Assembly (NCBI GenBank): GCA_030040035.1
Contig: JASHUJ010000047.1
Span: 1-15,531 of the forward strand
Source of the DNA: Thermoplasmata archaeon
GTDB taxonomy: Archaea; Thermoplasmatota; Thermoplasmata; Lutacidiplasmatales; UBA184
DNA length: 15,531 bases
Direction: 5' to 3'
Position 1 is the stretch's first letter; each line of letters opens with the position of its first letter. The notes under the pieces are model-generated. The model made no database searches and was not told the DNA's origin. It worked only from the letters and a program-made list of their open reading frames with translations. Positions 11,743 to 15,531 of this stretch are shown one piece after another. Made by a program: the position numbers and the translations under genes.

Positions 11743-13302
11743 ATGGCACGGATCCGCAAGGGCTCGGGGGTGCGGGAGCACGATCTGCTCGCCCGGGCGA
11801 AGGTGCTGCGCGACTCGGTGGACGGCCTGATCCCGCGGCTCTCCGACGACTGTCCCACGGACCGCTTCGAGCGGCGCCGCGCGGAGCTCGAGGAAGTGCG
11901 AGCGGCCCGCGACGACGAAAAGCGGCTCGAGCGGATGGCCCGCTGGGGCGATCCGATGGCCCGCTCGCTCGCCGGCCTCCTCAAGTTCTACCTCGAACCC
12001 ACCGCGCCCACCGTCGTCGCGTTCGCGATGCCGAGCGGCGAGGTCTCGTTCGCCGCGCTCGCGAAGAGCGACCGGGAGGCCGAGGTCGCCGTCCAGCAGT
12101 CGGACGACCCGGACCGGCTCCTGCTCGGCTACATCGACTGGGCGCGCAAGGGCTTCCACTTCTTCGCGACCCGGCGCGCGCTCTGGTGCACGGGACGCTC
12201 CGCGACCCCGCCGGGGGAGTTCCGGGCCGAGAAGGTCGCGGAGCTGCCGTACCGCCTCACGGAGGAGCCGGCCCACCACCGCTACCTGTGCGTCCACCTG
12301 TCCGCCGGCGAACCGCGCCCGTACCTCGAGGTCGGCTGGCCGGGCGCCGGGACCGCCTTCCGGGTCTGCCGCCGGTGCGTGAAGGACGACCGCCACCTGC
12401 TCGGGAGCGTCTCCGACGGCGCCGCGGGACCGGATCCGAGCGACGAGTTCCCGGTCCGGGCCGATCTCAACGTTCGCTGCACCGGTGGACCCGAGTGCGT
12501 CCACGCGGATCTCCCGCCGCTGTCGCGCTCGCTTGCGAAGCGCTACGAGCTCGGTCGCCTCTCCGACGCGGGGCTCCTCGACGAGTACTCGAGCGAGGTC
12601 CGGCCCCGGATCGAGCGCTCCGGTCGCCCCACGTTCGTCGCGGGGGGCGTCTGCTACGGCAACCGCCGCGACGAGTTCCTCGAGGCGTTGCACCCGTCGG
12701 TCGTCGAGCGGCGGGCCCTCGAGGCGGTCCTCGGCCCGATGGGCGGCTACTTCGAGGTCGATGAGCCGAGCGCGAGCCGCGCCCTCGAGCGTCTCTGGGC
12801 GGACCACGCGGAGACGATCGTGGAGAGCATCGTCCACGACCCCGCCGAGGCCCGACGCCTGGTCGACAGCGCGCGCGGAGCGCCGGGCCGCGTCGCGGAG
12901 ATCCTGAAGCGGGCCCAGCGGCAGACCGACGAGCGCGAGGTCCTCGACGCGCTGCCCCGCTACCGGTCGCTCGCCCAGGAAGCGGCCTGGCTCGATCGGA
13001 TCGCGCGGGACCACCGGACCCACGGCGACGCCGGGGCCGAGCGGACGCTGCTCCACTCGCTCCCGCGGGAGGGCAAGGAGCGCGGGATCGCCTACGGGCT
13101 CCTCCTCGCCCTCGGGCGGGCGAACGCGCACGCCTGGCAGTTCTCCGACACGGAGAAGGAGTTCGGGGCCGCGCTCGCCGACCACGCGCGCGCGCTCTTC
13201 GCCGCCCCGCCCTCGGGCTACCACGCCGCGCTCGACAAGCTCCTCCAGGCCGCCGGTGTCGCGAACTGGGGCGAGCCCGAGGCGGCGGCCCCCAGCCGCT
13301 GA
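11743..13302 (+). CDS. Large hypothetical protein with a four-Cys putative zinc site
   Basis: This 519-residue, mostly charged soluble protein belongs to no family I recognise. Residues 1-80 are helical and Arg/Glu-rich (possible coiled coil near 40-68). Residues 85-205 look alpha/beta, with strands such as PTVVAFAMPSG and VSFAALA. A Cys cluster, VCRRC (C209, C212) and RCTGGPEC (C246, C252), is well placed for one zinc ion and divides the protein. The C-terminal half (about 260-519) is almost entirely helical, rich in Arg, Glu and Ala. There is no signal peptide or membrane helix. Start ATG at 11743 follows a TATGTAG box at a leaderless-like distance. It lies 47 nt after guaAA on the same strand. 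GC, codon use and Arg/Asp/Glu richness match the window. A role in RNA or protein handling would be a guess. Confidence 0.75.
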   Translation: MARIRKGSGVREHDLLARAKVLRDSVDGLIPRLSDDCPTDRFERRRAELEEVRAARDDEKRLERMARWGDPMARSLAGLLKFYLEPTAPTVVAFAMPSGEVSFAALAKSDREAEVAVQQSDDPDRLLLGYIDWARKGFHFFATRRALWCTGRSATPPGEFRAEKVAELPYRLTEEPAHHRYLCVHLSAGEPRPYLEVGWPGAGTAFRVCRRCVKDDRHLLGSVSDGAAGPDPSDEFPVRADLNVRCTGGPECVHADLPPLSRSLAKRYELGRLSDAGLLDEYSSEVRPRIERSGRPTFVAGGVCYGNRRDEFLEALHPSVVERRALEAVLGPMGGYFEVDEPSASRALERLWADHAETIVESIVHDPAEARRLVDSARGAPGRVAEILKRAQRQTDEREVLDALPRYRSLAQEAAWLDRIARDHRTHGDAGAERTLLHSLPREGKERGIAYGLLLALGRANAHAWQFSDTEKEFGAALADHARALFAAPPSGYHAALDKLLQAAGVANWGEPEAAAPSR

Positions 13303-13320
13303 GGCGGCGGGCCGGCCGCC
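13303..13320 (+). other. GC-only hairpin after the 519-residue gene
   Basis: GGCGGC (13303-13308) pairs with GCCGCC (13315-13320) around GGGCCG, immediately after the TGA at 13300-13302. It lacks a following T-run, so it is not a typical archaeal terminator, but a fold at the mRNA 3' end is plausible. In DNA this GC-rich, chance pairing is also possible. Confidence 0.3.
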
Positions 13321-13346
13321 CGGACGGGGGGCGGTTACGACCATAG

Positions 13347-13357
13347 CAAAAAATACA
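13347..13357 (+). promoter_or_regulatory. AT-rich TATA-like box before the receiver gene
   Basis: CAAAAAATACA is the most A-rich stretch in the right half of the window. A transcription start about 27 nt downstream would fall near 13378, just before GTG codons at 13385 and 13387. Neither is in frame with the receiver domain, which is why the start of that gene is in doubt. Confidence 0.45.
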
Positions 13358-13484
13358 TCTCCGCGCCTCGCTGAGAAGTCCGTCGTGTGACCTTCACGGG
13401 TCGCCCACCGGGAGACGGACCACGAGTACGCCCGAGGACGGAGGGGCCGCAGCCATCGTCGTCGCCGGAGACGAGGAGACCCGC

Positions 13485-13841
13485 GTGCTGTTGCGGGGGC
13501 TCTTGCGTCTGCACCACTTCCGGGTCGACGGCGAGGCGGAAGGCGCGACGCACGCGCTCGAGCTCGTCCGGGACCACCGACCGCAGCTCATGGTCGCGGA
13601 CGTCAACCTCGCCGAGGGGAGCCCGTCGGCGCTCATCGGCGGCGCGCGCGCCCTCCAGCCCCACCTCCGGGTGATCCTGGTCGCGCCGGCCTCCCGCCCC
13701 CCCGTGCCGCCGAGCGATGCGAGCCTGCGGCCGGATGTCGTCCTGCTGCGCCCGTTCCGGATCCGCCAGTTCGCGGAGGCTCTCTTGCCGCTCGCGAACT
13801 CCTCCTCGTCGGCGACCGGGGGCCCCGCCGGGCCTCCGTGA
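13485..13841 (+). CDS. Degenerate response-regulator receiver domain, N-terminus uncertain (possible frameshift)
   Basis: This is a stand-alone CheY-like receiver. The first standard start in frame is GTG at 13485, giving 118 residues. Receiver-like sequence begins earlier, at about 13449, where the frame reads AAAIVVAGDEETR, the expected first strand and acidic pocket. From the stop at 13344-13346 to 13485 the frame has no ATG, GTG or TTG, so the true start is non-standard or a frameshift lies between 13387 (GTG in another frame, suitably placed after the A-rich box) and 13449. The phospho-acceptor is Asp39 in MVADVNL. The conserved Thr/Ser is replaced (VILVAPAS, Ala67) and the conserved Lys is Arg89 in LLRPF. 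No output domain or kinase gene is next to it. The tail is Ser/Gly/Pro-rich. It is convergent with dph5. Confidence 0.7.
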   Translation: MLLRGLLRLHHFRVDGEAEGATHALELVRDHRPQLMVADVNLAEGSPSALIGGARALQPHLRVILVAPASRPPVPPSDASLRPDVVLLRPFRIRQFAEALLPLANSSSSATGGPAGPP

Positions 13842-13863
13842 ACCGTCGCCGCGCGCCGGGCCG

Positions 13864-14643
13864 CTAGCGACGCTCGGCGAGACGGAACCGCTCGATCGCG
13901 GCCGCCTCCTCGAAGTGCAGCTCGGGGGCCGGGACGACGATCGCGTGGAGGGGCGGGCCGAAGTCGACCGAGCGCATCCGGGCGAACGGGCCGTACCACC
14001 CCGCGGCCTCCGGTCGTCCGACGCGGGCCGCGACCGCCACACCGGCGTCCTCGGGCAGCACGGACCGTTCCGGGTCGCGGGCCCGCAGGAGCGCGAGCCC
14101 GTCCCCGGCGAGGAGGAACCGGTGCTCCGCGGGGACCAGGTCGAGGAGCACGAGCGTGTGCAGTCCGCGATCCCGGTTCGCGGCGAGGTGCTCGACCGGC
14201 GATCGGGGCTCGAAGCCGGGCGCCGGGAACGGCAGGGAGACCGTCCGGCCGAACCGGTACGCGCTCAGACCGAGGAACCCGGCGGCTGCGGTGAGGATGC
14301 TCGCGTTCGGGACGTAGCGCCACGTGTGCCCTGCGCGTTCCGCGGCGAGGCGGAGCGCCACATGGGTCGTCGCCCCGAACGGATCGCCCACGACGAGGAG
14401 GGCCACGCGCGCCGGACGGCCGAGCGCCTCTACGATCGGTCGCTCGGACTCGACGAGCGAGCGGGTCAGCCGCTCGACGGGGCGCCCGAGCTCGGCGGCG
14501 AGGCGATCAAGCGTCCCCTCGGGCGCCACCGCCGTGTACTCCTCGGCGAAGACGACCGCGCTCGCCCGGAGCGCCTCCATCCCGGCGCGGGAGAGGCCGC
14601 GCTCGTCGCCGAGCCCGAGTCCGACGAACCAGAGCTCGCCCAC
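13864..14643 (-). CDS. dph5: Diphthine synthase (archaeal Dph5)
   Basis: This 259-residue SAM-dependent methyltransferase of the tetrapyrrole-methylase fold matches archaeal Dph5. The enzyme methylates the modified histidine of elongation factor 2 on the way to diphthamide. Motifs in order are FVGLGLGDERGLS (6-18), FAEEYT (32-37), VVGDPFGATTH (84-94), VPNASI (111-116) and YRFGRTVSLPFP (129-140), with the length usual for the family. Start is GTG at 14641-14643, which gives the expected MGELWFVGLGLGD opening. It lies 21 nt downstream of the stress-protein gene in the same direction and is probably co-transcribed with it, and it ends 22 nt from the convergent receiver gene. The C-terminal region is Pro/Ala/Arg-rich as in other GC-rich archaea. 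Presence of the gene is strong evidence for an archaeal host. Confidence 0.95.
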   Translation of the reverse strand: MGELWFVGLGLGDERGLSRAGMEALRASAVVFAEEYTAVAPEGTLDRLAAELGRPVERLTRSLVESERPIVEALGRPARVALLVVGDPFGATTHVALRLAAERAGHTWRYVPNASILTAAAGFLGLSAYRFGRTVSLPFPAPGFEPRSPVEHLAANRDRGLHTLVLLDLVPAEHRFLLAGDGLALLRARDPERSVLPEDAGVAVAARVGRPEAAGWYGPFARMRSVDFGPPLHAIVVPAPELHFEEAAAIERFRLAERR

Positions 14644-14664
14644 GGTCCCTCCGGCGCGACCGAT

Positions 14665-15483
14665 TCAGCCCCGCACCGCGAGGACCGGGCACGGAGCGGC
14701 GCGGAACAGTTCCTCGAGGAAGCGGCGGGTGATGAGCGGCCCGGCGCTCTGATCCGGATCCTCGCCCACGATCACGAGCCCGAAGCGCTCGCGCGCGGCC
14801 GCGTCGAGGATCAGCTTCGGGAGGCGCTGGTGCCCGATGATCGGCCCCGGAAAGATCGAGCGGCGCGGCGGAGAGCGGCGCGTCTCGCCCCCCTCGTCCG
14901 GGCCCGCGCCCTCGCCATCGAGGCTCGGCCGGCGCCCCCGGAGCCCGATCGCCACGGGGACGACCGGTGCGTCCGACACGTGCGCCGAGATCTCGGTCGC
15001 GAGCCGGGAGGCCGTGGGCGAGGGATGGTCGCCGAGCGATGGGAGGAGGATCTTCGGGATGCGGTCCGTGACGAGCGCGAGGCGGTTCAGCACGACGACG
15101 TGGCAGCGCGCGTGGCGCAGGATCCCGCTCGCGGTGCGACCGACGAACGGATTGTGGCTGCGTCGGTCGCCCGACAACGTGAGGAGGATCGCGTCGACCC
15201 CGTGGGATTCGGCGCTCTCGAGGATCTCGCCGGGCACGTCCGTCGCGGCGCGCACCTCGGGCTCGACCTTGACGTCGAGCGCGGCCCCGGCCTCGTGGGC
15301 CGGGACGACGATGTGCACGGACTGGCGCCACTCCCGCGTGACCTCGGGGAGCGTGATCGTCGGGATGACGTGGAGGATCCGGATCGTCCCGTCCGGCTCG
15401 AGGAGCATCGACGCGAACCGGACGAGCGGTTCGACCTCGGCGGGTTTCTGGACGGGGACGAGGATCTGCCGGTACATCGTCAC
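14665..15483 (-). CDS. Tandem universal stress protein (UspA-like)
   Basis: This 272-residue protein has two UspA-like alpha/beta domains. Domain 1 (about 4-133) opens with YRQILVPVQKPAEVEPLVRF, carries DAILLTLSGDR and ends with GILRHARCHVVVLN, the usual C-terminal strand after the nucleotide-loop region. Domain 2 (about 141-272) opens with RIPKILLPSLGD and ends with FRAAPCPVLAVRG, with a charged insertion at about 184-210. Usp proteins bind ATP or other ligands and modulate stress responses or transporters. The G-x2-G-x9-G(S/T) ATP motif is poorly kept in both domains, so nucleotide binding is uncertain. GTG at 15483 is chosen because it overlaps the stop of the upstream gene in GTGA; the frame itself continues upstream to the window edge, and ATG at 15477 is an alternative. 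dph5 follows. Confidence 0.85.
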   Translation of the reverse strand: MTMYRQILVPVQKPAEVEPLVRFASMLLEPDGTIRILHVIPTITLPEVTREWRQSVHIVVPAHEAGAALDVKVEPEVRAATDVPGEILESAESHGVDAILLTLSGDRRSHNPFVGRTASGILRHARCHVVVLNRLALVTDRIPKILLPSLGDHPSPTASRLATEISAHVSDAPVVPVAIGLRGRRPSLDGEGAGPDEGGETRRSPPRRSIFPGPIIGHQRLPKLILDAAARERFGLVIVGEDPDQSAGPLITRRFLEELFRAAPCPVLAVRG

Positions 15484-15531
15484 TTCCCGATCATCGGGAG
15501 GAGCTTGAGATCGAGCTCGAGCACGTCCACG
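15480..15531 (-). CDS. C-terminal end of an upstream gene (partial)
   Basis: The minus strand from the right edge reads an open frame ending VDVLELEIKLLPMIGK and TGA at 15480-15482. The stop overlaps the GTG of the stress-protein gene by the 4-nt GTGA pattern used elsewhere in the window, which supports it as a real gene end. Only 16 residues are visible and no family can be named. Stress-protein genes often sit beside transporters, but nothing here proves that. Confidence 0.5.
   Translation of the reverse strand, partial: VDVLELDLKLLPMIGK

Noticed and set aside
13303..13320. Intrinsic terminator after the 519-residue gene
   Set aside because: The hairpin has only 6 bp and no following T-run, and such GC pairing is common by chance here; kept only as a low-confidence structure.
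11371..13344. 657-codon minus-strand open frame opposite the 519-residue gene
   Set aside because: Composition is shadow-like, and the plus-strand gene has a promoter element and a coherent fold pattern. As the plus-strand gene is itself unknown, this was weighed, but the spaced Cys motif and ordered strands favour the plus strand.
13387..13674. GTG-started 95-codon frame overlapping the receiver gene
   Set aside because: Beyond the first few codons it is Arg/Ser/Pro shadow sequence; only its start is of interest as a possible pre-frameshift N-terminus.
1..15531. CRISPR array, transposon ends, toxin-antitoxin or phage defence genes
   Set aside because: No regularly spaced repeats, no transposase or integrase motifs, no terminal inverted repeats and no defence-domain signatures were seen; base composition is even across the window.

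Overview
The window is a gene-dense, very GC-rich stretch (roughly 70% G+C by eye) that reads as archaeal chromosome, most likely from a high-GC member of the Thermoplasmatota or a related euryarchaeal lineage. The archaeal markers are a tetraether-lipid-synthase-type radical SAM protein, an archaeal diphthine synthase (dph5), a thiolase next to a DUF35 zinc-ribbon/OB-fold protein (the archaeal mevalonate-entry arrangement), a UbiX flavin prenyltransferase, a stand-alone GMP synthase amidotransferase subunit, and AT-rich boxes about 25-30 nt upstream of several start codons with no leader. The phylum is inferred from gene content and promoter style and was not tested.

Left part (1-4367). On the minus strand there is a HAD-IB phosphatase cut by the window edge, a small two-helix membrane protein and a CPA2-type cation/proton antiporter with an unusual Asn-Glu ion-site pair. 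A divergent region leads to a plus-strand stand-alone SWIM zinc-finger protein. This converges on the minus-strand tes-like gene, whose family joins two archaeal diether tails into membrane-spanning tetraethers.

Middle (4368-9625). A 260-bp divergent regulatory region holds several TATA-like elements and a perfect 10-bp inverted repeat. It separates tes from a plus-strand trio: a Pro/Ala/Arg-rich hypothetical, an 80-residue coiled-coil protein and an M61-type metallopeptidase with a PDZ domain. The peptidase converges, with overlapping stop codons, on a minus-strand pair: an acetyl-CoA acyltransferase and a DUF35 protein carrying a shortened HMG-CoA-synthase-like N-terminal domain. These two probably act at the entry to isoprenoid synthesis.

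Right part (9626-15531). Divergent from the thiolase is a plus-strand run of four genes linked by 4-nt start/stop overlaps: ubiX, an exported sequon-rich protein, a two-helix membrane protein with a coiled coil, and a guaA-type glutamine amidotransferase. A 519-residue unknown Cys-containing protein follows with its own TATA-like element. Next is a degenerate response-regulator receiver with no standard in-frame start at its homologous N-terminus (possible frameshift). On the minus strand a gene entering from the right edge overlaps a tandem universal stress protein gene, followed by dph5. Isoprenoid and lipid functions recur (tes, thiolase/DUF35, ubiX), but no phage, IS element, CRISPR array, tRNA or rRNA is visible. 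No gene-free interval exceeds 300 bases. The many long antisense open frames are GC-driven shadows.
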